Source: Brachypodium distachyon (taxonomy: Eukaryota; Streptophyta; Magnoliopsida; Poales; Poaceae). Taken from it: a stretch of DNA of 64,000 nt. Shown piece after piece: positions 20,630 through 31,690 of the stretch. Location of the stretch: assembly GCF_000005505.3 (NCBI RefSeq), contig NC_016134.3:18706624-18770623 (forward strand), written 5' to 3'. The translations under genes and the position numbers were made by a program. Numbering within the stretch: position 1 is the stretch's first letter; every line of letters begins with the position of its first letter. The notes under the pieces were generated by a model that worked only from the letters and a program-made list of their open reading frames with translations, was not told the DNA's origin and ran no database searches.

Positions 20630-23600
20630 TGTAACATCCCAATTTCAAAACTCTTCATGTGCATTGCATTTCATAAGCATCATGTCACCCTTGCATCTGA
20701 TCACATTTGAAAACCCTAAAATTTACCCAGAAAATCCCTTGCAAAGGTGCTTTTGTTCGAATTTAGGCTTTGATCTTGCTTTTGAATAATTTGCATTTTA
20801 ACCCATGAGGGTTTTGGCATAAAAAGGGGTTTAATGCATTTATAAAGCTACCCCATATCTTGGCATTTGAATTTGATTTGAAACACTAATTATTTTTAAT
20901 AGCTAGAAAGCCCTAAAGGCTAGTTTATAGGCAAAAGTATTTTTAAATATTTTATTTTGAGGGAATTCTTGTCCCAAAAGTTAGATCATATGAAGATATG
21001 ATTTAACAAATTTTGTTGCAATTTATTTGGAGTGATTTGGAGCTTTGAATCAATTTTGGAGTTCAAAAACAGAAAATAGAAAAGGAAAAAGAAAAGAAGA
21101 AAAAAGAAAAAAAAAGAAAAAACCAAGGCCGACCCGGCCTAATGGGCCGAACCGGCCGAACCGAACCGACCCAGCCCAGTCGCGCGCCCGAGCCGCCCGT
21201 GCCGCTGACAGGTGGGACCCGATTGTCAGGGTCTTCTTCCCCAACTGCCCAGCCCGAAGAATCCGGCCACGATCTGCACACACGCGCCCGCGCCTCCACT
21301 CCGAATCCTTCACGTCCACGACCCCAAATCCAAAACCGAGCGCATCATATCGAAGCCCCCGAGTTCCTCTCTCTTTTCCCCCAACTTCCCTGCTCGATTT
21401 CGCTCTAGTTTCACCACGATTTCTCGCCGGAGTTCTTCACTGTCGCTGCCGTTTTCGCGCCGCCGCCGTCACTCCGGTGAAGTCCCCGCATGGCCGACCT
21501 CCTCTCCTCACTCCTCTCTTCCGTGCGCACCTCGTGACGCGGTTCGTTTTGATTTTTGGCTGCCGCAGCGAAGCCGCCCGTGCTCGCCGCCGTCCGCCGC
21601 CGCGCCGTCGCCCGTCTCCGCGCGCCCGAGCCGCCCGAGCTCCCACAAGCGAAGCCCGAAGCCGCCGCCGCGTCCGCCTCCCCGAGCCGCGTCCGCCTCG
21701 CCCGTCCCCGAGCCGAACCGCCGCCCGAAGACCCCACTCCGCCGTCGCCAGCCTCCGCCGCCGTCTTGTCCTCCAACGCCGGCAGCCGCGCCGCCCGGTG
21801 AGCCCCTCCCCCCTCTTTCCACCGTTGATACTCAATCCGACGGCCACAAATGAAACCCTAGATTGAACCGGTACCGACCAACAACTTTGTCAGAAGCAAA
21901 TTACAGAATGTTTGAATATGGTTTAAATATCAAATGAATTATTTCAAAATAGTTTTGAGCATGTTAGCTTGCTGTAAAATTATTTAAGTATGCTCTCTGT
22001 CCATTAGGACCAGAGGAGAAATTATTTTGTAAATGAGGTGCCCACACAAATTTAATCTTACTCTATGCTTTACAAAAACTATATAAGCTTTTAATTAAAG
22101 CTTGTTTCATGCATAGTCGTTACCTCCTTATTATTGTATTAATCTGTTCAAATTTTTTGAGAAGCCTTTCAAAACCGAAATTAAACAAGTTAGTTTTAGA
22201 AGCAACCTAAGTGTGCATCATTATGACATACGCATCATAGCATGTTTTTTATTAAATGTCGTGTTTATTGTGTGTATGCTTTCTTTTATTTTAGATTGTG
22301 TGGATTGTGAACCTTGTTCTTGCGAAGAGTGCGAGAACTACCACAACCTTGGACAAGGCAAGTTCACTTCGATCATTCTCCTAAATATTTTACTATGCAC
22401 TAGTTGTTTTATTAGATACATTAGGAATATTACTCTTACCTCTATGCTAGTATAGTTTACCCTTGCCATTACCTTGCTACCAAATTGCCATCGATTGTAG
22501 TTGAATGCTAGGCTGTGGTAGTATCGTGGGGGAAATTACTACATTATGTTATTGTTATGCTTTTGGCGATATGAAATGTTTTATTAGATGTAAGGCAAAA
22601 CAATTAATTCAACGAATCGTCCTGGGTGGGCTGCTTTGAGGATTTTGAGGATTAGCGGCGTCAGGTCCATTTCTATGGGTCCCTCTGAGTCGACTTCTCG
22701 TGGATTCGGAAAGGGATCGTCCATGGACGTCTCTCCCATGGATTCGGGAAGCGTCTACGTTGCAACTGTGGAATGCCACCTGGGGTAACCGAAACTGGAC
22801 TAGTTTCCTATTTAGCAGCTTCCAGTACAACCACAATACTACATGGGCTCTAGCGAGACAAGAGTAAGTTGTATGAACCTAGGCCCGAGAAATTGTACTG
22901 AGGTAGAATGTGTAGGGAGAGCGTGATTCTCTCGTGGTTTAGGGAATTAGCTCTGAAAATCTCGTAATCGACGCCGTTGCTACTCTACGCTGAGGACAGC
23001 AAGGGATTAACCCGTCGGTTTCTTGTGGGGAATGTGTACAAACTCTCGAGAGCGTCAAAACTAAGTACTTAGCCGTGTCCCCGGCAATGGACAATTTGAG
23101 CAACTAGATGTGGAGCTGTAAGGAAAGTCTCACTCATTCTAATTTCCAAATAAAATGAATGGTTTGAACTTGGATTTAGGAGCATTGATGTGTCTACTCA
23201 ATGTCCTTACTTTAATAGGAGCATGGGTGTGTCTATCCCATGTCTATTAGTGATAAAACTCTATTTGATTAAAAGATAGGATTAAACAACTAAGCTTTTA
23301 TGCAAATAGCCTTGAACCCCACTTTGCCACATTATGCATATATTTGGTAGGTTCTGATATAACTCCTGGTGAATCTTGCCAATACATTCAATGTATTGAT
23401 CCTAGTGGCTGCATCGTGTAATGATGCAGGAAGCTCCGACGACGAGTAAGATCTACGTTCTGCTTGCATTGGGTTACGGGCCTATATTCCAACACGCTCT
23501 CACCGTGGTGTTGATGTAGCCCTTATATCTTTCGCTTTCCGTTGCTAAATAGATGTTTTATTTCCAGCTAATTCATGGGGTTATGCGAGTTGTAAGTACT

Positions 23601-23743
23601 TTTAAATTTCTGGATGATACGTTGTAATATTGAGACCTTTGTTCTGTGATATTACATCTTGAATCTGTGTGCGCTAGTGAGTCGATCCAGAGACTAGCAC
23701 TAAAGCACAGAGATCGAACCCGTACATGAGGGCGGTCGCTTCA
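20630..23743 (+). repeat. Element E 3' LTR
   Basis: 3,114-bp LTR starting TGTAACATCCC and ending GTCGCTTCA, preceded by a purine run (AAGGGGG, about 20615). Its first ~300 bp match the 5' LTR remnant. It holds an internal GC-rich, proline-coding stretch (21120-21800) with low-complexity open frames, which I do not regard as genes. AT-rich sequence follows. Confidence 0.85.
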
Positions 23744-23748
23744 TTAAC

Positions 23749-25223
23749 GTTTATACTCTGCATTCATACTACTTATACATACAATTTCTTTAGTTATGTA
23801 TGATTTCATACTTAACTACATATATATGCAACTGTGACCCAATATTAATTCTTATATTGTGCTTCTCACAGGTCTTTCAGTTCTTCTCTGAAATTGTCCT
23901 TTCCTGTCACATGTTATATTACACTGATCTATATTTGTCGAAATGCTTGTGTGGTTCCAGAACAGTGGTTTGGTTTGTCCACGCCGACGAGCACTGTGGG
24001 GCGACATCCTTCTGCCGCAAGTTGCGGCTGCTCTTAGGCTACGTCGACGGGGCACGTTGTTCTTGTCCCCGCTGCAGGTCACCCTCCTCTTCTCCTCCCC
24101 ACGCATGCACCCTACCTCGCTCCCGCCGCCGTTTCCCCTTTCGGCCTCGCGTGAGATGAGATGGAGAGCCGTGGATGACCATGGTGGGGACGAGCTGATA
24201 CGAGCGCGCTCCCTTCGCCGCCACTGGATCCTGCCCCGCCGCCCCCCTTTCCTGCCCCCGCGGCCTCCTCCTCCACGGCCGATGTGCTCTTCTCGCCGTC
24301 CCAAAACCCTAAAGATAACTAACCCGTCCCCTTCCGCCACGATGTTCGTCTATAGTAATCACAAGATGATTAAGCATGGTATTAGTTTGCTGATGAATCT
24401 ACCACGAGAAATGCTCACTTCCTTGCCCGTCCGATGTCCATGTGTGCAATTGGGGCATTTTTTGGATTGGTAGTTTATATGTGATGTGACGGTGTGTGCT
24501 CTTATTTCCTTCTCATAGCCATATGATTTGGTAGAGATTTCGATATCTATATCTCGCTGAACTCAGTTGGTGCTGTTCCTCAGAGTTGAACTTCTCCGAC
24601 CCGAAGCGCAAGTCGAGGTACCTAAGCAAGATAATCATGGCCGTGCTACTCATCGCCATGTGGTCGTCATGCTCACCCAGCCGCCTTGCCATAGCTTCTC
24701 AGTGTGGTATGTAACCCTTCTGGGTGTGTATTTTCCTCAGGCATGCATATTCAGAGAGCGGGCAGCGTTGGGCTGCAATGCGGGATGCTACTTGTGTGGT
24801 TAAATTTTCGCAGTTTTGACTTGACAAAAGTGCTAACATAACTTATAAACAGATCTTACTAGAAAAATTCGGCGGACATAATAATGAGCAATCTAAAACA
24901 TTAAAGGGGAGCATGTGGGGCGGACAACGGGAGTGGCCACGTCAGGGGGTTGGGCGCGGGCGACTTGGTGATGGTTTGCCCACGTCGATCTTACGAGGGC
25001 TTGGTGGTGGTTTGCCCACGTCGATCTTTACTGTGACCTCAATTCTTGTCGCTTCGTATCTCTCCTCCACTTTTGCCTCTTCCCCTTCCTCATTCCTTAT
25101 GGAGGTGCCAATCGAGCCAGCGCTGGCAGTTGGCCCGTTGGTGGCGTCCAGATCCAAACGAAGCCACCGAGCAGGCGAGAAGCTGCACCCTGCAGCTGCA
25201 AGAGATGGCCATGGCACCGGCTG
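23749..25223. other. Captured or unassigned DNA after element E
   Basis: Continues the host region of element E. 23990-24340 is GC-rich and resembles a 5' UTR or first exon. 24590-24670 reads DPKRKSRYLSKIIMAVLLIA, a basic stretch followed by a hydrophobic segment, as in a type II membrane anchor. The frame then breaks and no family is assigned. At about 24963-25030 the phrase GGTTTGCCCACGTCGATCTT occurs twice, about 50 bp apart. No complete gene is seen. Confidence 0.35.
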
Positions 25224-25756
25224 AAAACTTTTACCTGCAGCTTATCATTGGTTCTGTCATGTTGTAGTTATGCCATGAATGCTTAAGGAGGACAAAGTTT
25301 ATCGGGAGTTAGGTATGCATATCTTTTTGAGCTATCTTATTTTCGTGTACATGCTGAGTTCTTTTTTAATCCTCTAAGAGTGTTCCAGGAGATCCAAGCA
25401 CCAATTTTCCCCATTATCAGATCATGTCTCATGCAGATATTTTTTGGAGTTACTTTGCTTTATTTTCTTTTGATGGAAACTGTTCCAATGAATCAATGTT
25501 TCTCTGGTATCATTACTTCAAACTAATCTTTGTAATATGTGATGCATCCGAATTATGAAAATCAAATTGTGATTTTCTTTACAAAATTTTGAGATAAAAG
25601 AGAATTAGTTCCCCGGTGTGTGATATAAAAATGCTTGGCAAGTACAACTAATAATTGTTTTAACCCACATATCTCTTAGACTTGCTGTATTTTGTGAAGC
25701 GGCAACACAATATTGGGCTTCTTGTTTCCATGGTGAGGCAACAGTTCAAGAAAAAC
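25224..25756 (+). repeat. Segmental duplicate, copy 2
   Basis: Near-identical to 10987-11562. It ends at AAGAAAAAC inside the LYR-like exon, where copy 1 continues with coding sequence and copy 2 turns to unrelated DNA. So copy 2 carries only the first few codons of that exon. Confidence 0.85.
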
Positions 25757-28286
25757 ATGCTGCCTGGCTTTTAAAAAGGGGTAGGCATGAACTTGCAGCC
25801 GTTGCAGTTTTCAGCTCGCAAGGTTCAGACAGATTAGAAGCCATGGCCGTCATAAGGAGATATTAAGTTGGATTTCGAACTGGCTTCTGCCCAGGTATCT
25901 GCAGTTAATCAACAAAGCCAAGTGTGCTTTTTTTTTTCAACTCTTGAGCAGTACCCTGTGTGTCATGATCGTTCCATTTGCAGCACATATTGATGGACAT
26001 GCATGATCTGTCAGATCCTTCCTTTCCCCTCTTTGTGTTTCAATGATTCTGAATAATTATTACAGCTAAAAACCTTTTCAGAAAATCCATTTCTTATGTA
26101 CAGAAGCTTCAAAACATTTCAATGTAGAGGAACAGGAGGGGAGAGAGAGAGATAACAGAAGGAACTTTTTGTTTTGTTCTATAGATGTTTCAGAGGAGAA
26201 GATCGTACCCCTCGATGTTTATTTCTTTTGGTCTGCACAATTGCATACTGTGTTAGTATCTTCTGTTTTAATCCGGGTGAATGTGTAGATTTGCCTCTAG
26301 GTTAACCATATTAGGGATCATTTCTCGTGCCAACATGATTAGTTGTGGATGTAAGGAGATGTCATGTAGTTGCGGGGATTGAAGACATACTTAATTCACT
26401 TGGTGGAAACACTAGATCAAGTAAATTATGATGTATGATCAAACGGGCCAGCATTACAGAGCTCAATGCCTGGATTGATTTGTGTTCAAGTATTCCAACA
26501 CCTCTTGTATGTGTTCCAGAAAAAAATCTGTTAAGTGTGTAGTAGTTCAAAGTTTATGTATGAATAAATGTAATCGACGAACCAGTGAGAAATTATATTA
26601 ATATGGATGAAAAACGATTGAATGTCTTACTCTTTGTTCAGTCACTGGCCTATAATGAATGCCATATTTGAATTACAGAAACAATGAGAACCAACCCTAG
26701 GTTCTTTTACGGGTATCTGTACTTCTCTTTTCATACAGAGATGTGCAAGTGTTTCCTTCTTTAGCATGTAGTACACGGTCAAATATTTGTGTTTCTCACA
26801 TATATAACTTAAGAATTAAGGACTTTGTTCTTTATTCTGACATTCCCCTCTTATTTTCTCTTGCATAGGCTTTGAGATGCTTCTAGATATCGTGGATTAT
26901 TTTTGGACATATACTTTTGTTCAACATTGGCTTGTTGGTACTATTACTCTTCCACAAATAAGAAATTTGTGTCAGAATTAATGCAAAAGAAAATGTACCT
27001 ACATATTTTTCTCTCCTAAAGCAAGTGATCTAATTTGATCTGAATAAGTACTAATCAGCTTGGGCCAGGCCGACTTGGGCGAAGCTGATAAGTACTAATC
27101 GGTCTGCCCTAGGCCGAGAGAGGCCTGTCGGCTTGGGCCAGGCCGACTAGTGCCTGTCGGTTTGGCCCAAGCCGAGGCTGTGTTATTTTTTAAAATTTCT
27201 CAAACTGCATATTATTTTTAATATTGATGAAAAATGTACTACCTCCGTTCCATAATCCTTGTCTCAAATTTGCGAAAAAATAGATGTATCTATTTCTAAA
27301 AAGTGTCTAGATACATGTAATATTTCGACAAGAATTATGGAACAGAGGGAGTATTATTTAAAAAAATCATTATGCATGAGCTTAATCTTGACTAGCCATA
27401 CTTCTAACTTCTCACCATATTTTCTTCTCATGATATATTAGTGGAATAGTTTATGCCATCAATCTGCATGCACAGCTCGACAAAGCTAAAATAGATGCAT
27501 GTATAAATTGTCTAAACCTTTGCAGGATATTACATGCGTGTGCACTCTCCTATTATAAGGAAGCTTCCATGGGAGCTTAATTGCAGGAGTCATAACTGAA
27601 ATAAGCTTTGTTAAACTGCAGGGATGGAGAACCATGCACTTGGAGATAGGTAATGTTCCGGAGCAGAGTCTAGTGCCCGGAGGCCATTCGATGTCCGACA
27701 GAGACGGGCTGGAACACGCTCAGTCCTCGACGGCAGGTAGCACACGTGCTCACAGACACCTCACCGAATAAGGGCGCAACCCCCTCAATAGGTGCGAACC
27801 TCATAGTATAGACTTCAGTTGGGGTTCTGAAAGAGCACTGCCTCTTAGTCTTAGGTGTGTAATTTAATATGCTCACTCTAGGACTGAATATTTGTGATGT
27901 TTGGGTGATATAGTTCGCTGCTCATATTGTGAATGCATGTTTTGGATTTAATGCATGGTGGTCCTAAATAGGTCGCCTTTCATAAAGTCAACGCCATTAC
28001 TTTCAGTTAGATGCACAATTCGAAACTAGATCTTTGGACATGACTCAATTTAGTTTCATGGTCCAGAGATTCATGTGTATGTTTAGAAATGCAAGGCACG
28101 TGCTCATCCTCCTTATGAAGTTATAGGAATTACTATTGCTAGATAGATCCTAGTTTTCATATGATTCGGTTTTATCTCTCTGGTTTAATTTCTTGCTGGG
28201 CAGCCGATCACTTGTGACATGTCGGATTGTGAGTACGCAAACTCTATATTGCATAATACATCTCCAAAAGAGAAAACAAATACATT
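25757..28286. other. AT-rich non-coding DNA
   Basis: No gene recognised. It holds a GC-rich cluster at 27060-27175 with the phrase TGGGCCAGGCCGACT repeated imperfectly, a Stowaway MITE at 27239-27351, and a GC-rich exon-like patch at 27650-27860 that is full of stops in all frames I checked. Confidence 0.35.
27239..27351. mobile_element. Stowaway MITE 3
   Basis: 113-bp element with inverted termini CTACCTCCGTTCCATAATC and the near-complement ending ACAGAGGGAG, flanked by TA on both sides (27237-27238 and 27352-27353). Confidence 0.85.
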
Positions 28287-28489
28287 TTGATCATGCCGTA
28301 TGGCCTTTCCCCAGGAAATGGATCGACTATTGATGTTTCAAAATTGCAGGCAATAACGAAAAGGAGTGACGAACTTGGCAGGGAGATCACAAGGCAGGTG
28401 GTTGCCTGTGCTGTGTTTCTTCCAAGGCTTCTAAGCTTTGGCCTTGCCCATTCAGGAGCAGCAACACCTGGTGGTAAATGTCTGATGTA
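28287..28489 (+). pseudogene. Exon-like fragment of unknown gene
   Basis: An open stretch reads STIDVSKLQAITKRSDELGR, then EITRQVVACAVFLPRLLSFG. It has the composition of a real exon: a charged helix followed by a hydrophobic one. It is preceded by TTTCCCCAG-like and followed by GGTAAAT-like splice sites. I do not recognise the family. Given the neighbours, it is probably another captured exon. Confidence 0.3.
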
Positions 28490-30234
28490 GATTTTTCTTT
28501 ATAGTTAGTTCTTTGCATGATTAGATGTGGATTTTCTACTTCGCAATTGAAACTATTCATTATTATGATCTGTATCTTTGTAGTTACTTAGTAGTCCTGA
28601 ACAGAAGCTACTGGTCCTTGCATGATCTTTACTTCTTTGGCGATGAAATGCAGGCATTATTATTTCATCAAAGAAAAAGGCATAGCATGACGCCAACTGC
28701 CTGCCTTGCATGAACTTCTTTCGAATCACATTTTGCTGTGCGGTTAAATTAAGTTTATTTTATTTATATGACCAGTCATCTTGTTTTTTCATAAACACAA
28801 AGGAATGGTGGTCAATTTGCCTCCCTACAAATAAATAAAGAGAACTCACTAAATAGACATATATTTAGACTCGCCACCAACGCATGCAAGCTGGCACGAG
28901 ACCCTTCATTTCGAAGAGAAAACGCCACGTCTCGATATGGGGCCGGCCTTGCAATTCAGTGGATGAATCCGGTTGCAGCTAGAACTACAATTCCCATGTG
29001 ATCAATATGATGATGTCTACAGCATGGTGTCATTGTCCAGGTAACCAAATAGCCACCTTGATTTTTCTAACCGCTTAGCTGCGCGTACAAAGCTAGTTCT
29101 CTTCATTTCAGTTATGTTTTGGTTTATTGGTATACTCTCTTAGTATAGTAATCATAATTTCAAATTTTCTAGGCGGTATCTTATGCATTCAAATATACTA
29201 ATTAAAAAATTTCATAAAGCTTGCCACTCTAGGAGCACTGCATTGTTTCAATCTATTGAGACTCTTTCCTGATAGTACATGTCAAATGCGTGCATGCATG
29301 CACCATGTCTAATAATAGATTAAATGTCTATTATGTGCTTGGAGGGTGAGGTTAATTTGATTTGCACGGAACTAACGAAGGAGGGTCTGGATCAATTTTT
29401 ACCTGCTTCAGTATTCAGTACCTTTCTATGCGGAAGTATTCAGTTTAAAATGGAAGTCAGTGTTTGCCCAAATGAAAGCACGCACTGTGAGATAATTTTG
29501 CACTTGTAAGATAGGTTTTTTTAGTCAGTGTCAGTGTTAGCACCTTGTTTTTTCATAAATAGCATTATGAATAACACAATGCCAAACTTGATAATGCATA
29601 TTGCATTGGTAGGGTTACTCTTAACTTAAGCATTGCTTAATAAGCAGTCAAGTGCCTTTCCATCTGTGTTTTTGACGTGTAATCTTGTCAAAGAACGAGT
29701 CTTTAGGTCCTGGATTCAGCATTAGCCAAACTTGCTTTTGATATACAATTATATTATACTTAGTCTTTAGGTCCTGCTTGTAGTTTTGGTTGCCCTTCAG
29801 TTGGTCAACTTTGGCCAGAAAAACGAACTAGAGTTGACTAAAGGAAATTGGCTTGCCAAAGGCAACCATCCAAACAACTACCAAATTTTGGTCAATGACC
29901 AAAAATTTGGCATGTCACATCTTGGCAGTGAACCAAAAACACCCGAATTTCTACTAAATAAGAAAAAGGTTTGCATCTTATTTACTACTGTAGATTTGAA
30001 GTTCCTGTCTTGAAATATATGGGGCAATTGTCGTTGGTAAGCTTTTGGAGCGAGATAGCATTGGTCTTGGATATGCTACAACTCAAGGTATTATCTTCTT
30101 TACCATTTTCTCACTTGATATCCTAACAGTCATGTTATAGATTGATTCATAATGTGATATCACTTCTCATCTATAGGTGAGAATGTGGACATGGTGAAAG
30201 TGTCACCACTGACCCAATAAAAGTATTCATAGTT
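28490..30234. other. AT-rich DNA with MITE-like and exon-like pieces
   Basis: At 29785-29945 a stretch contains an almost perfect hairpin (CCAAATTTTGGTCA against ATGACCAAAAATTTGG, about 29880-29910) and outer GTTTTGGTT/AACCAAAAAC repeats, as in a MITE. At about 30020-30090 a short open stretch reads VVGKLLERDSIGLGYATTQG, exon-like but unidentified. Nothing else is recognised. Confidence 0.35.
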
Positions 30235-30310
30235 ACTCCGATCCATAATAAGTGTCTCAGATTTTGTACTAACTTAGTACAAAGTTGTACTAGATCTACT
30301 AACTTAGATG
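30235..30310. repeat. Truncated Stowaway-like MITE
   Basis: TACTCCGATCCATAATAAGT begins like the widespread Stowaway family whose end reads CTCCCTCCGATCCAT. The opposite terminus is missing or too degraded to see. Confidence 0.4.
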
Positions 30311-30560
30311 GGACTGTCTACTAACTTATGCTCGTGATAATTTTCATTGAGATTTTTATCTCACTCCTCTCATGTTTCTTTTACATTTCATATATAGGAC
30401 TCCTGCCGATTAGATGTTTCGAAAACGCCTGAAGATTTAGCTTCCAGTCAACTATGCTGCACTTTCAGCTAGGCCTGCAAGAGCAGCTTATGTCTACTAT
30501 ATCAGTTAATTTCTTAGTTTATTATAACCAGTTAATCTCCTGGTTTAGCGATGACTCACC

Positions 30561-30604
30561 ATTTACGCTCAGGTGGCGCGCGAAGGCATGCCGCAGCATC
30601 TAGT
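30561..30604 (+). mobile_element. Helitron-like 3' terminus 2
   Basis: Ends ATTTACGCTCAGGTGGCGCG, then a GGCATGCC palindrome, then GCAGCATCTAG|T (CTAG at 30600-30603). It matches the terminus at 14498-14540 over about 40 bp and diverges immediately after CTAGT. This is expected when two related Helitrons end at different sites. No 5' end was identified. The epimerase, MTP8 and other pieces would be cargo if one element spans from near 14541 to here. Confidence 0.45.
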
Positions 30605-31429
30605 ACACATTAGTTGGCAGCTACGAATTAGGTTATGCAGATTAGAGTTTATAGACAGCAGGCACATGTTTGGTATTCTAGAATATGCTTCTGTCTTTCT
30701 TGGTCCGTGGTAGTAGTAGAGAATCAGCTTTTTGAGCTTTCAAAATGTTTCGCCTCGAGTTACTCGATTTTTTTTTTTGCAAATATAAATGTGCCACCAA
30801 TGAACAATAGCACCTGTCACCTTCTACTGCTACGATTCGACAAGGAAATTGCAGTTACAAGTGTTGGTTCACAAATATCTATGTGATGACCAGAGGGTTT
30901 AGATGATTTTATTTTACGGGGCATTGCGCTGGACAAATTGTGATGTATGAATACAATTGTTGTGTTTTCATAGCGGGTTGCAAATGTATTCATTTTCTCT
31001 AACCGTGTGGCATCTTATAAGGTTGCCTTCGGGAAGTTATTTGATAGGAACTAGGAAGTGAATCCTAGCAAAACTTGAGACAGGAGTCCAAATACACCCT
31101 CGATAAAGTAGTAATTGGTGAAGTGATCTGCAGCGTGGGCGAACCGATTTGAGGTAATCAACGAGCTGTGCTTTTCTAATCCTCTTACATCTTTTCCTTG
31201 AACAACGGCACACTTAAAATAATCATTGTGTAAACTGTATGCTCACGATTTTTACAGATCCACTGGTATGCAGGCATTGAATGTATTCTCAAAGCAGATA
31301 GCCCATTATTGATTTTCTTTTAATGATCCGAAGCAATTTATCTACATAAAATATAAACATATATACCTTTGATTGTTTATTTATGCAATTTATTCCATAT
31401 CATTCTTCTGCAGGAGACTTTCAATCTAT

Positions 31430-31690
31430 ATGGAACATTAATACTCTTACAACAGGTTTTGCACGTGCAAAGGACATGGAGATGCCTTTGTCTTGGAGTT
31501 GCCTTTACTTCAGTAGGAGTGAAATATTTCCACAAGAAAGCTGTAGAATATGATATTGGTATTTATTTTGAAGCCAATGGACATGGAGTAATGCTATCCT
31601 CTGATGAGTTTATCTGACGGCTTGAGTCTTTGGCTACGAAGCTTTCTCCCAAAGCTGCAGGGGAGCTGTTCATGGCGGTATTGTCTGCAG
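31430..31690 (+). pseudogene. AGM1: Captured exon of phosphoacetylglucosamine mutase
   Basis: Reads [20 protein letters not shown] then [13 protein letters not shown], followed by an in-frame TGA and RLESLATKLSPKAAG. This is the sugar-binding segment of AGM1/PGM3 enzymes (EANGHG motif), which convert GlcNAc-6-P to GlcNAc-1-P for UDP-GlcNAc synthesis in the cytosol. A TCTTCTGCAG acceptor precedes it. The stop and the absence of the phosphoserine-loop and C-terminal exons make it a dead fragment. It lies beyond Helitron-like terminus 2, so a third capture event or a different element is needed to explain it. Confidence 0.75.

Larger units (their letters stand above)
18709..23743 (+). mobile_element. 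Element E: chromodomain Ty3/gypsy retrotransposon with large deletion
   Basis: Flanked by a 5-bp TSD, TTAAC, at 18704-18708 and 23744-23748. The 3' LTR is full length (20630-23743). The 5' LTR survives only as its first ~292 bp (18709-19000), and its first base is A where the 3' LTR has T. The rest of the 5' LTR, the primer site, gag, protease, RT and RNase H are gone; the sequence resumes just before integrase. The integrase ends in a chromodomain, placing the element among plant chromoviruses (Tekay-like). It inserted into the region of captured exons. Confidence 0.9.

Noticed and set aside
21045..21866. Proline-rich open frames of up to 273 codons
   Set aside because: They lie inside the 3' LTR of element E and are open in several frames on both strands because of GC-rich repeats. 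No conserved domain is seen.
24942..25217. A small protein gene on either strand
   Set aside because: Short, Pro/Ser-rich, contains a direct repeat, and no splice or promoter signal supports it.
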